Below the pieces are notes generated by a model. It saw only the letters and a list, made by a program, of their open reading frames with translations, was not told where the DNA came from and searched no databases. From Ramicandelaber brevisporus (Eukaryota > Kickxellomycota > Ramicandelaberales > Ramicandelaberaceae), in the NCBI GenBank assembly GCA_025201865.1, contig MU602922.1:1-33149 (forward strand): DNA of 33,149 nucleotides, in the 5' to 3' direction. The stretch's first letter is position 1. The number at the start of each line of letters is the position of its first letter. A program made the position numbers and the translations under genes. This document shows, piece after piece, positions 23,672 to 33,149 of the stretch.

Positions 23672-26518
23672 TCATTTACGACGGACAACTCGTCTGCCTT
23701 TTGGCGTTGTTGGTGACGTAGGATTTGAAGAATATCCATAACGATCATGAGAATCCAACGCCGTGTCAATCACTGCATCATGGCTTGGTCTACCCGTACC
23801 AAATGCACCACCACCACTAGTGCTGCTACCGGTTGACATCACGCTCTGTCTTCCTGCAGCTGCTCTAATCTGCGGAGTATACGCATAATCGCTGGATCTT
23901 CTTGATTGCTGTTGTGATTCATTCTGAGCAAACGGAAGAGATGGTGGCATCTGTTCAGTCATTTGGGATAAATTGTACAATGCAGCGGATGACGATGAGG
24001 ATGTTGGAGCATGTGAGCCAGATCCCGATGTTGTTGTAGTGGTTGTTGTAGTCATGGTCGTATTTGTGCGAGTAGCCAGCGACATTCTTGACGAAGCTTC
24101 CATTGATATGGCAACAATGTCTTCGATGCCCGTAGAGACTGTGGTCTGGACAGTAGACTGCATCATTTCACTGCTGAATGAGTCTGCAGTGAAATTGTAT
24201 CGCAGGTTAGTCTGACTTGATCGAAGTGCAGTTGGCGTGGATGCTCTGATGCCATATGGCGATTGTTGTTGCTGTTGCTGTTGCTGTGATTGCTGTTGTG
24301 ATTGCTGCTGTGATTGTTGCTGTTGAACAGGTAATACTGAAGATGAAGTCGATGTCCTTGGCGGATCAATACCAAACTCAGACTGGAGTGGATCTTGAGT
24401 GCCAGATGTAACAAATGACTCTGCAGTGGGACTCTCTGTCAACAGTGCCCGATGGGCTGATTGAGACTGCGGTGTCCCAGCTGTAGCCACAGGCGGAGTC
24501 CGTGTGACAAGCATTGGGCGATGTTGACGCTGTGGAATCTGCGATGGTACTGGAGATTGCACAAACTGCTGGGTGGGATAAGCGGGTGCAGACCCGGTTG
24601 AGCCAATTGAACCAGTGAAGCTCTTCTCAGTTGGATCCCAGGGTGCAAGCATTGAACGCTCATCAACCCATTCTGGCTCGATTCGTGGCAGTGTTGGGCC
24701 GTGTCTCGTTCCAGCAATGATGCGTGCTCTGGATTCTGCTGCTGCATAAATGGCTGCATCGTGTGTTGAAGTTGCAGACGCTGGAATGGCAGAGCTCGAA
24801 GTTGATGAAGTTTGATGAGCTGGATGACGTTGAAGAGTCTGCGGCTTGTAGCCTTGTTTCGGCTGACTCTGTTGCTGATTCTGTAGCTGTTGCTGATTCT
24901 GTTGATTGCGTACATTGCTGCCGCTCTCCACCGAGTGCAATGATCCTTGTTCAGAGCTGCTTCCATTTGTCCCAATACTGTACATTTGGAAATGATGCGG
25001 AGGCTGAGGTGGTCGCAGTTCAGAGTCATCAAACGAGAGATCATTCATTGCAACGCTGTCTGAATACATTGTGGATGGCGCAGCATTCTGATTGTATCTG
25101 AACTGACTTCCGCTTTGAACAGACTGTGAATGCGATGGAGCTCGTCCAGTGAATTCTGCATCATCGTCCAATCCCATGTCAGGAAGGTTGCCAGCACGTC
25201 TTGTGGGTGTCCCAACCCCACCGCCGCGAGAAGAGCCGCTTGGTCGGCCACCATGATGCTGAACTGCCATAAATGTTGGAGAGAATATTGAGTCATCTTT
25301 CTCGCTTAACAGTGGCGGGTACATTGTCGAGGTTGCATTGCCAGCTCCACCTCTGCCAGATACAGGTGTGCCAAGCTCACCAATGTCGCCTGCCAATCCA
25401 GCAGCCACCCTTCCTCGCTTCGCCAAAGTTACATCGATACTCAATGGACCACCACCACCTCCGCCTCCACCACCAGTGCTGCCCATGTTATTTATAGTTT
25501 CGTCATCCAAGTCAACATCCACCATTGGCAATGTGGCTCCTCCAACTTGTCTCAGTGTATTACCACCCGCCGTGTCAGTCATTGTGGCTGCTGTTGTCGC
25601 ATAATCGTTGGTTCCATATCCGCCTGTAGCTAGTTTACGCTGCTCTTTAGCCAGCATTTTCTTGCGATTTTTCTTCAGAATTACTGCCAATCTCTTGTCA
25701 ATCTTATGACAGCAATACTCTTTAATATTTCCACGCACACTCATCACAAGCGGAATGTAAATCAATGCCGCAGCCATCATTGTAAACGCACTAATCAGAT
25801 ATAGCACAAATGTAAAGGTAATGGTGCCAAACGATAGCCATCTCACTGGATCTCCGTCCATATAGCTGCTCATGGATTCTCCGAAAGACTTGAAGCTACC
25901 GTGGCCATTGTGCTTTTTGTACATGTCATCAATCACATGTTTGAAAATCCAGCCCAGCGTGATGCCGTTTATAACATGGCGCGGCGATTCTGCAAACACG
26001 AAGCGCTTCCAAGAGCGTAGCGTGAAGAAAACAAAGAATGCCACTTTGTCTTTGCCCTTCTGAGCAAGTGTGATTTGACGAAAGAAGCAAAAGTGAGCAT
26101 AGCTAACCAGCGACATGTATCGATATGCGAGGACGTTCACATATGCAAGCGCAATGTCACCGTGACGAATCACTCGTCTCGCTTTGCGAATCTCGACAAC
26201 CAGTAGTATATACGATGCCAGAATCGATGCCCAGAAGATAAACCGCAGATATTCAATTGGCATATCGACACCGCTATACAGCGAGCTTTTCTTATTCTTT
26301 GGATTGCTGCTAACAAACACAGCCAACTGAATGATGGTCCACAGATCGGCAATGTAAATGAGAGTCGCTCGCAAAACCTGGAGAAACAGCATAAAGTATG
26401 CCCAACGAGCGCTGCAGGAGCGGTCGACAAACGATGGAATGTCGACAAATTCGAACCGCTGGTCCATCTGCGGCTCGTACTTCCACTTTGCAGCACGCTT
26501 GCCGCCTGTACCGCACAT
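23672..26518 (-). CDS. KCH1: Kch1-like fungal potassium transporter
   Basis: Kch1/Kch2 (Prm6) of budding yeast are low-affinity K+ transporters at the plasma membrane, needed for calcium signalling during the pheromone response. Residues 1-280 carry the family domain: FEFVDIPSFVDRS near 22-34, predicted membrane segments at about 38-70, 89-110 and 225-260, the intervening RKARRVIRHGDIALAYVNVLAYRYMSL block, and SWKRFVFAESPRHVINGITL near 169-188. The C-terminal 660 residues are low complexity and probably cytoplasmic: a Lys-rich stretch, a Gly run, Gln-rich tracts (interrupted polyQ around 24270-24320), a Thr run and a basic end KGRRVVRRK. Yeast Kch1 is about 500 residues, so the tail is unusually long. 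The frame has no intron, and the ATG is in good agreement with the family start. Confidence 0.85.
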   Translation of the reverse strand: MCGTGGKRAAKWKYEPQMDQRFEFVDIPSFVDRSCSARWAYFMLFLQVLRATLIYIADLWTIIQLAVFVSSNPKNKKSSLYSGVDMPIEYLRFIFWASILASYILLVVEIRKARRVIRHGDIALAYVNVLAYRYMSLVSYAHFCFFRQITLAQKGKDKVAFFVFFTLRSWKRFVFAESPRHVINGITLGWIFKHVIDDMYKKHNGHGSFKSFGESMSSYMDGDPVRWLSFGTITFTFVLYLISAFTMMAAALIYIPLVMSVRGNIKEYCCHKIDKRLAVILKKNRKKMLAKEQRKLATGGYGTNDYATTAATMTDTAGGNTLRQVGGATLPMVDVDLDDETINNMGSTGGGGGGGGGPLSIDVTLAKRGRVAAGLAGDIGELGTPVSGRGGAGNATSTMYPPLLSEKDDSIFSPTFMAVQHHGGRPSGSSRGGGVGTPTRRAGNLPDMGLDDDAEFTGRAPSHSQSVQSGSQFRYNQNAAPSTMYSDSVAMNDLSFDDSELRPPQPPHHFQMYSIGTNGSSSEQGSLHSVESGSNVRNQQNQQQLQNQQQSQPKQGYKPQTLQRHPAHQTSSTSSSAIPASATSTHDAAIYAAAESRARIIAGTRHGPTLPRIEPEWVDERSMLAPWDPTEKSFTGSIGSTGSAPAYPTQQFVQSPVPSQIPQRQHRPMLVTRTPPVATAGTPQSQSAHRALLTESPTAESFVTSGTQDPLQSEFGIDPPRTSTSSSVLPVQQQQSQQQSQQQSQQQQQQQQSPYGIRASTPTALRSSQTNLRYNFTADSFSSEMMQSTVQTTVSTGIEDIVAISMEASSRMSLATRTNTTMTTTTTTTTSGSGSHAPTSSSSSAALYNLSQMTEQMPPSLPFAQNESQQQSRRSSDYAYTPQIRAAAGRQSVMSTGSSTSGGGAFGTGRPSHDAVIDTALDSHDRYGYSSNPTSPTTPKGRRVVRRK

Positions 26519-27200
26519 TGTTAGAGAAAGAGTAGTTGTAGATTACTGTGCTTTCTGGGAGAGAGATGTAGGGTTTGTGCTTGGAGATGTGCACACATAC
26601 ACACACAAACACACACGAGGGGAGATAGACTTTGAGTGTGTGTATGCGAGAGAGGGAGGGAGAAAGGGAGAGAGCGAACAGGCGACAGGACTGACTAACT
26701 GAGACCACACTGAACGAGATTCAGTGGACAGCTGAATGAGACGAGCGACGGTCGAGGCGTACAGGAAGAACAGCGACAAGAGTTGCAGTTCACCGTCCAC
26801 AAAAGAACCTCGATCTACTTTTGGACTTTTTTTTATTTTTAGCTTGCAAAAAGGAGAGTGAGTGAGTGAGTGAGTTATTATGCAAACACAGTAGAGTCAA
26901 AGCCAAAGCCAAAGTCAACCAACAATGCACACACATCGACAGCTACTATCATTGTTGCACTTCAAATAAAAAAAAGTGAAGCGGAGATATTGAGCGGGGC
27001 ATATCATCCAGTGGACCTTGATTGCCAAGGCTATTGAGGCGGATAAATTATTTTGTGATTGTGCTGACATCATCGAAATCACCACTGCCATCGTGACCAA
27101 TCAGCATTCAAATAGTACTTTGCTATAATTATTAAAAAGTAAAAAATATAGAGTAAAGAGTAAAAAGTAAAAAGTAAAAAAAGTAAAAATAAAAACAAAC
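26519..27200. other. 682-bp intergenic region with simple repeats
   Basis: This region between the KCH1 start and the RPB2 stop holds CA-rich and GA-rich stretches (26590-26680), a GAGT repeat near 26859-26875, and an A-rich tract of repeated AGTAAAA-like units at 27136-27195 next to the RPB2 3' end. No ORF or RNA gene is supported. Confidence 0.6.
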
Positions 27201-30200
27201 TTAGAGAGCGGAAACCATGAGACGTGGAGCAATGTTCATGGCCATCAGTTCCTGGAACAACAGCTTGCAAGCATACGGCAAATAAATCTGTGAAATCTGC
27301 GTCTTGTTATCGCAAACCTTGCAATGGAATGTGCCCTTCTTGACATTGGCAATGGCCGGCAATCCACACAGATCGCAAACATGCATACGATACGGATCGC
27401 TTGAATAGAAGAGACGCTCCCTGAGGAACTGGGCAGCGCCATGAGCAATCATACAATCACGTTCCATTTCACCAAAACGCAAACCACCATCGCGAGAACG
27501 ACCTTCAACAGGCTGGCGAGTCATCATCTGCATTGGACCGCGAGCACGAGAGTGCACCTTGTCATCCACCATGTGCTTGAGACGCTGGTAGTAAGTTGGA
27601 CCCAGGAAGACCTGAGCTTCCAGCTTGCGGCCGGTGAAGCCATTGTACATGACCTCGAATCCACGAGATTGGAAGCCCTTGCTGCGCAGAGCCTGTGAGA
27701 TGGAGTCGACAGTGACATCGGTGAATGGAGTGGCGTCACCTTCGCTGCCCATAAATGTAGACACTTTACCCAGGATACACTCAATCAAGTGACCGATAGT
27801 CATACGAGATGGAATGGCGTGTGGATTGATGATAATGTCGGGCACAATGCCATCGCGACTGAATGGCATCTCTTCGTGGCGGTAGGTGATACCAATTGTA
27901 CCCTTTTGACCGTGGCGAGATGCAAACTTGTCGCCCACCTGCGGAATACGGGTGGAGCGAATGCGAACCTTGGCTGACTTGAATCCATCCTGATTTGTAG
28001 TGAGCACAACACGATCAACGATGCCAGTCTCGGTAGCACGCAGTCCCTTTGAGGCGTCCATCTTTGTGTGCGTTGCAGTGCGCTGACCCAGCTCTTGACT
28101 GTCGGGAGGCAGCATTGTGGTTTTACCAATAATGATGTCTTCACCAGTCACACGAGTACCTGGCGCAATCAAACCATCATCCTCCAGCTTCTCATAAGTT
28201 CCGCGCTTGCAGCCCAGAGTGGTTTCACGAGTTGGCTTCTCAAATTGGCCAGTTTGGTTGACATTGGCTCTGTTTTCTTCATCGAAATAGGTTCTGAATG
28301 AAGTACTGCGGAACAAACCACGATCGATTGAAGACTGATTCATAATCACAGAGTCTTCCTGATTGTAGCCGCTATAGCATGCAATGGCTACAATGGCATT
28401 CTGACCGGCAGGCAATTCTCTAAATCTCAAGTGCTTCATTGAGCGAGTGGTTACAAGTGGCTTTTGAGGATAATTGAGCACATTTGCAGTGGTATCCATT
28501 CTAAGAGGGAATGAGGTCAAGTAGACACCCATGGCCTGCTTGCCCATAGCAGACTGATACGTGTTACGAGGCGACTGGTTGTGATCAGGGAATGGAATAA
28601 TGCTGGCACAGATGCCCAATATCATTGAGGGGTGAATCTCACAATGAGTCCAGGTATGCACCTTCAAGTGATGTCTGCCCTTGACGCGAGCTGACATGTC
28701 ACTTGGTGGCTGCGGCGCTATTCCATTGATTCTATAATTATAGGATTCAATCAAATCCTCTGGAGCCATTGCAATCATTACAGTTTCTTCTTCCTCAGCA
28801 TCCACAAACTCTACAATACCATTGCTAACCAGCTGATCCCATCCCATCTCTCCATTGTGAACTGATACAACGTGCTCTGGTCGTAGATTCAGCAGAGTGG
28901 GGCTGGTCTGAGTTGGATCAACCACAAACAATGGACGAGACACTCTGCCGGCATCAGTCAAGATGCGCAGCTCTCTTTCTCTTGGATCACGCACAATTGA
29001 CACTTCATGCGAGAAGTGAGTCTGGCGACGCAGATCCAACATGTTATTAGCCAGCTGCACTGGATCATTATGAGTTCCAACCCAGACTCCATTAACAAAC
29101 ACTCGAGTTGCACTCTGTAACTGATCGGCTGACACTTGTTCCAAATTGTCCATCTGATACTCTGACAACAAGTCAAGAATGGGCTCAGAGCTGCTGCCCA
29201 CTGTAATATTAGCCATCAAAGCCAGATTCTTTACAATACCACACTGCTGTCCTTCCGGTGTTTCGGCTGGACACACCAAACCCCAGTGAGTGGAATGGAG
29301 CTGACGGACTCTAGCAATCTTAGTGTCCTTACCAATTGGAGTGTTGACTCGACGCAAATGGGACAGAGTCGATGCAAATGTGTATCTATTCAACACTTGG
29401 GATATTCCCACTCTGGATGAACCTGCTCTTGATTGATCTCCCCAGTTACCAGTGGCTATACTGTACTGCATTCCATTGGTGATGGTGGTTTGCTTGATAG
29501 CCAATGCCATGTTAAACTCACGCTGCGCATCAATTTGCTTTCTCATGTATGAGTAAATGTCGTTGGTCAAATTGCGGAACAGCTGTCTGAACAGCGAGGC
29601 TAAAAGTGGTCCAGCCAAGTCCATTCTCTTCTTGCCGTAATGATCTCTGTCATCTGCCGTGCGACGTTGCAAAGCCGCCAGCAACAATCTATGGATGACA
29701 TATCCCAGGAAATAAGCCTTGTTGGTTTCGTTATTGATGTTTACTCCAACATGAGGCAAAAACTCCTTCTGTAGCAATTCATTTGCAAACTTGACTCTCT
29801 TTTCCTTGACTAATCCAGGTCGAGTTCCTCTCTTGCCAATGTAATCCAGTGCCATGTCTCGATCTGAAATCAGGAACGCTTCTTCCATTGATGGTCTGAA
29901 TGCCTCCAACATTTCTGTATCCTGTCCATCATAGCAGATATGCTCTAGAATCTCGCGTGCTGACACCACTCCCAATGCACGGAACAAGATAGCCACAGGC
30001 AAATCACCCTTAATGAGTGGGATGTTGGCATGAATGTAATATCCACTACGCACTCCACGTCCACGCTCTGATTTACGCGGAACCATTGACAAATACAACT
30101 GAGAGGCCTTCTTTGAGCCACGCTCTAGGGATGATCTGATTTCGGCATGGAATATTCCACTGCCACGCTGGAACACCAACACTTGATTGGTTGCCATTCT

Positions 30201-31024
30201 TTCTTGAGCAATCAGCACCTTCTCACCACCACGGACTACAAAATAGCCACCTTCATCATATGGGCATTCATCTCTATCAAACAACTCCTGCTCACTCATT
30301 CCATGCAGCAGACAATGCGATGACTTCAACATGATTGGAATTCTGCCAATGTAAACTCGCTCAAAATCAGCATCACTCTTCTCAGGCACTTCTCTCATTG
30401 ATCTCTCATCAATCATATATCCTCCACTAGTGTTTGGCTGATCAGGTACATAGTTTGGATCAGTTCTCATAAACACTCGCTTCATCTCCAAATACACTGG
30501 CAGAGCATAGGTTAAATTGCGAATTCTAGCCTCTTGAGGATATAACGAGTGGCGACTTCCATCCTTTTCATGCGAAACTGGTTTGGACAAGAACACCTGG
30601 TTAAACTGGATCTGATAGCGCTCGGCATCTCCTGGATGCAATTCTCCTCCAGTGTTCTGCATGGTTAATTTTCCAGTTTCATCTACAACCTCTTGGATAG
30701 AGTTATTGATAAACTCGTCAAACGAATCAATCTGCTGACGAACCAGTCCACGTCTTTCAAAGTATGATGCTATGACTGCCCAGATATCCTCCTGTGCCAA
30801 ATAGTGCGTGCCAGGCATGCCGGTGGTGTCGACATAGTCTCCGGCTCCGTACTCGCCATTCTGGTCAATGTCCATCATCTGCTCTGTGCTGTAACCATAC
30901 TCATCGTAACCACCACCAGCGCCTGTTGCATCTGCATACGAGGCGTCATACGAGTAGCCATACTCGTCAACACCACCTCCATCTGCAGCCGCAGTGTTGC
31001 TGTAGTCGTACTCTGCGTACTGCT

Positions 31025-31055
<31 letters not shown>

Positions 31056-31079
31056 TTGTTGTTGATCGTCGTACTCCAT
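27201..31079 (-). CDS. RPB2: RNA polymerase II second largest subunit Rpb2
   Basis: Rpb2 forms, with Rpb1, the active centre and one side of the DNA cleft of nuclear RNA polymerase II. The 1292-residue single-exon product contains the full domain series: protrusion and lobe, fork, external domains, and the hybrid-binding region with [18 protein letters not shown] near 902-919 and [12 protein letters not shown] near 1046. The C-terminal clamp has zinc ligands C1235, C1238, C1253 and C1256. These signatures separate it from the Pol I and Pol III homologues. The N-terminus is odd: after MEYDD come 15 consecutive Gln and then a Tyr/Gly/Asp-rich stretch. The conserved start ([22 protein letters not shown]) begins only about residue 95. 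Yeast Rpb2 has 1224 residues, so most of the extra length is this leader. Confidence 0.98.
31020..31064 (-). repeat. CAG/CAA repeat encoding 15 Gln in RPB2
   Basis: Fifteen consecutive CAG or CAA codons follow the first five codons of RPB2. The codon mixture argues against very recent slippage of a pure repeat. Confidence 0.95.
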
Positions 31080-31366
31080 TCTTGCTGACTATTTTTTTTA
31101 CACACACAAAAACAGAGAAATGAAGGATCAGAGGAGAGGCCAAGTTTCACTCTGTTTTGCGAATCAACACAACACAACAGCAAAACCAGCAAAACCAACA
31201 GGGAAAAACGACAATAACAATAACAGCGATACCACGAGGAGTATATGCGTGTAGATAACACTCACACTTTACGGCAGCGAAACGGCAGCTGAACCGGCAG
31301 TTTTTAATTGGGAATCATTGCAGAGTCACTGACCAATTGCAATACGAGAGAAAGTTTCTGAAGAAA

Positions 31367-31439
31367 GCCTTTGTAGCTCAGCTGGCAGAGCGCGGCACTC
31401 GTAATGCCGAGGTCCATGGTTCAATTCCGTGCGGAGGCA
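31367..31439 (+). tRNA. tRNA-Thr (anticodon CGU)
   Basis: Acceptor GCCTTTG pairs with CGGAGGC (with G-U pairs). The anticodon stem CGGCA/TGCCG encloses CTCGTAA (anticodon CGT), and the T-arm carries GGTTCAATTCC. It is intronless with discriminator A. A six-T run at 31444-31449 is the Pol III terminator. Confidence 0.97.
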
Positions 31440-31636
31440 TTCATTTTTTGAATGTCTCTCTCTTTTGTTGTTGTTGTATTTCGTATTCCGAAGTCTTTAT
31501 GCTGCAGAATGGATTCTGAGCGATGTTGCGATGTTGCAATATCAGGGGACAGTTAATTGAAAGGAGGGTCACAAAAAAGCATACTTAAGTTAAGCTAAGG
31601 AAAAGAAAAAGGCAATTGTTTGATTGTTCAGATTGT

Positions 31637-32473
31637 TCAAATGAGAGAGCTAATGAGTGGGGCGGAGGTGTCGCTACGACCAAGAGTACCGAGGCTGAAG
31701 TTGTCCTCGATGGTGTGCAGCAACGAGTAATGGTTGTATGCAGTGTTATCAGTCGTACCAGGGTTGACGCCCTTGCCCAAGAACACAGTGTATACCTTGT
31801 TGCCTTGGCTACCGTTGTCCTCGTCAAAGGTGAGCACAAACGCGGTATCCTGAGAGAGGTTCGGGTCGCTACGCAAAGGTGGCAAGAAGCCCTGGAGCCA
31901 GTTGCTCGCATAGGTGATGCTGGTGTCGTGACCGTCATTGTTCATGTCTGGGGTGTAGAAGGAGTACTGTGGCACGGCGTTGTTAGTACGGTCGGTGGAG
32001 AGTTGGTTGGCGTTGACAATCTTGGCGCACCAGGCAGCGTTGTTCTGAACGTTGACATATGAGATGAATGGATTATGCTTGCGGCGATAAGTGCCAGATG
32101 ATGAAACCTTGGAGCAGCCGCCTGGGTACGACTCCTGATACGCCTTCCACCAAACACCCTTAGCCTCCAGCAAGTCAACAATGGACTGACCAGAAATGTT
32201 GACATTGTTGTCGTTCGTAACACCAGCAGTGCTGCCATAAGTCAGAGCAATGTAGTTCGGCTGGGACGGGTGAGTAATGGCCTTGTAGTTTGTGAGCAGC
32301 AGGCCTTGTCCGGCAAGACTGGCAAAGTACGGGTCGCTCATGGCAGTGTTGTACGAAGTGTTCTCAAAGATGATAATGAAAACACGGTTGAAGTGCTTGC
32401 CTGTGACGATGGCCTCGGTCGAAACGGCGGCACTGGCAATGAGAGCGGCGAGAGCGGCAATGTTAAAACGCAT
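31637..32473 (-). CDS. Secreted acid-phosphatase-type phosphoesterase
   Basis: The 278-residue product belongs to the phosphoesterase family (PF04185 type) that includes fungal secreted acid phosphatases and bacterial phospholipase C-like enzymes, and it likely releases phosphate outside the cell. A signal peptide (MRFNIAALAALIASAAVSTEA) precedes the domain. Family motifs are visible: FENTSY (E37, N38), HPSQPNY (68-74), RKHNPF (131-136), DMNNDGHD (176-183) and FDEDNG (216-221). Two cysteines (C120, C149) could pair. It lacks the longer C-terminal part of bacterial phospholipases C, which favours the acid phosphatase group. A TATA box lies upstream, and the gene faces away from the small ORF at 32725. 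Confidence 0.88.
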   Translation of the reverse strand: MRFNIAALAALIASAAVSTEAIVTGKHFNRVFIIIFENTSYNTAMSDPYFASLAGQGLLLTNYKAITHPSQPNYIALTYGSTAGVTNDNNVNISGQSIVDLLEAKGVWWKAYQESYPGGCSKVSSSGTYRRKHNPFISYVNVQNNAAWCAKIVNANQLSTDRTNNAVPQYSFYTPDMNNDGHDTSITYASNWLQGFLPPLRSDPNLSQDTAFVLTFDEDNGSQGNKVYTVFLGKGVNPGTTDNTAYNHYSLLHTIEDNFSLGTLGRSDTSAPLISSLI

Positions 32474-32610
32474 TTGTGATTATAGTATCCAAGGTCAGAA
32501 GAAGGATAAGAATCTGCGAGAGAGAGAGGGTATGGATTCTGCAATGAGAAGCTGTGGTGAGGATCACAAATGATGCAAAAGAAGAAGACACGGACGAACT
32601 AGCCCACCCC

Positions 32611-32618
32611 TATTTATA
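32611..32618 (-). promoter_or_regulatory. TATA box of the phosphoesterase gene
   Basis: TATAAATA on the minus strand lies 138-145 bp upstream of the start codon, inside the 251-bp divergent intergenic region 32474-32724. Confidence 0.55.
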
Positions 32619-32695
32619 TCAACACGGAGTAAATGGAGGCGGAACTGACATCGGTCCGTCAACTACGAAAAGTTAGCAAACACAAGTCCCCGAAT

Positions 32696-32724
32696 CAACA
32701 ACAACAACAACAACAACGACAACT
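32696..32724 (+). promoter_or_regulatory. (CAA)7 leader before the small zinc-ribbon ORF
   Basis: Seven CAA units and CGACAACT precede the ATG at 32725. The likeness to the serine hydrolase leader at 19728 supports 32725 as a real start codon. Confidence 0.45.
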
Positions 32725-32919
32725 ATGACTGTTGCTAGCAGCACAACAGAGAAGTTATGCATCATGCCATTCAAAACTGACAGTCGCACAGGCCACCAAA
32801 TATGCCCACGCTGTCGTGCCCAACAAACACTCCCCATGCGGATATGCAGTCAGTGCAATGCTCTTTTGCCTGTAAAGGCTATGCTCTTGACCACGATGTT
32901 CGATTATGCAAGCAAGTAA
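32725..32919 (+). CDS. Small putative zinc-ribbon protein
   Basis: This 64-codon ORF has two CXXC pairs, CPRC and CSQC, 11 residues apart, a typical zinc-ribbon spacing. There is no signal peptide. I do not recognise the family. The ORF may be only the first exon: GT-starting hexamers near 32872 (GTAAAG) and 32916 (GTAAAC), with AG candidates further right, leave room for splicing and for extension past the window end. It is supported by the (CAA)7 leader and its placement opposite the phosphoesterase promoter, but could still be chance. Confidence 0.4.
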   Translation: MTVASSTTEKLCIMPFKTDSRTGHQICPRCRAQQTLPMRICSQCNALLPVKAMLLTTMFDYASK

Positions 32920-33008
32920 ACCCCGAAAACTTCGACAGAAAGGAGGTTTGTGTGTCTGCATTCACTCCCAGTTGCCTAACCTAGAAGGTTACTGGGATTC
33001 TTCCCGCA

Positions 33009-33030
33009 TGGTTCTGAAATGACAGAACCA
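33009..33030. other. Perfect hairpin near the window end
   Basis: TGGTTCTG and CAGAACCA form an 8-bp stem around AAATGA, followed by T-rich sequence (33039-33056). No gene can be assigned. A structured RNA element or a regulator site is possible. Confidence 0.35.
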
Positions 33031-33149
33031 CGAGGCCGCTTTTTACTTTTTTACTTTTGAAGTTGCTAGTGTTTATTGAGCACGATTAGCCCTTTTAAGC
33101 TCGCAAGTTCTTGTTACCTGAATATCAGTTACAGTATCCACTGGGACAC

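Noticed and set aside
31020-31088. Leu-run ORF opposite the RPB2 polyQ tract and similar repeat-derived frames
   Set aside because: These are reading-frame shadows of CAG/CAA or (GTT)n repeats with no other support.

Overview
This is a gene-dense, intron-poor nuclear window of about 33 kb from a fungus. The fungal evidence is a Kch1-type potassium transporter family found in fungi, a beta-class carbonic anhydrase, a cytosolic proline-tRNA ligase with an N-terminal YbaK-like domain, RPB2, SEM1, COX23, glycogen debranching enzyme and three eukaryotic tRNA genes with T-run terminators. Only two introns are supported (SEM1 and the debranching enzyme). Large genes in one exon plus many simple-sequence amino-acid runs would fit an early-diverging fungus such as a Kickxellomycotina (Ramicandelaber-like) genome. 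That placement is inference and is not proven by the window.

Layout. 1-4451: an apparently intact Ty1/copia-type retrotransposon on the minus strand, bounded by perfect 106-bp direct repeats; base 1 of the window coincides with the first base of the repeat. 4451-4711: a 91-bp exact duplication. 4746-5744: carbonic anhydrase (-), with a 103-bp tandem duplication just upstream. 6263-6789: SEM1 (-, two exons), divergent from COX23 (+, 6917-7252). COX23 converges on the glycogen debranching enzyme (-, two exons, 7263-12456) with 10 bp between stop codons. 12790-14973: prolyl-tRNA synthetase (-). 15374-15446: tRNA-Lys(CUU). 16030-16734: a secreted protein of unknown family with four QKT-containing repeats. 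17022-17621: a second secreted orphan. 18080-18152: tRNA-Ile(AAU). 18340-18905: the 3' part of pyruvate kinase, cut by a 550-base N gap; a duplicate of 95 bp of the gene lies on the far side of the gap. 19748-21457: secreted beta-lactamase-fold serine hydrolase (+). 21581-23323: membrane-anchored short-chain dehydrogenase with a His-rich insertion (-). 23672-26518: Kch1-like transporter (-). 27201-31079: RPB2 with an N-terminal polyglutamine tract (-). 31367-31439: tRNA-Thr(CGU). 31637-32473: secreted acid-phosphatase-type phosphoesterase (-). 32725-32919: a small putative zinc-ribbon ORF (+).

The genes are mostly unrelated housekeeping functions: glycogen breakdown and pyruvate kinase for carbon use, COX23 for cytochrome oxidase assembly, SEM1 for the proteasome, RPB2 for transcription and ProRS for translation. 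No operon-like logic is expected. Four genes encode secreted products, and three of these have a recognisable TATA box.

The most interesting items are the QKT-repeat secreted protein, a diverged dispersed repeat beside two of the three tRNA genes, A/C-rich simple-repeat leaders abutting several start codons, a (GTT)n intron with a TAGCAG tandem acceptor in the debranching enzyme, the His-rich insertion in the dehydrogenase, and four perfect 91-106 bp duplications that look at least partly like assembly artefacts. I found no convincing complete new multi-gene system.
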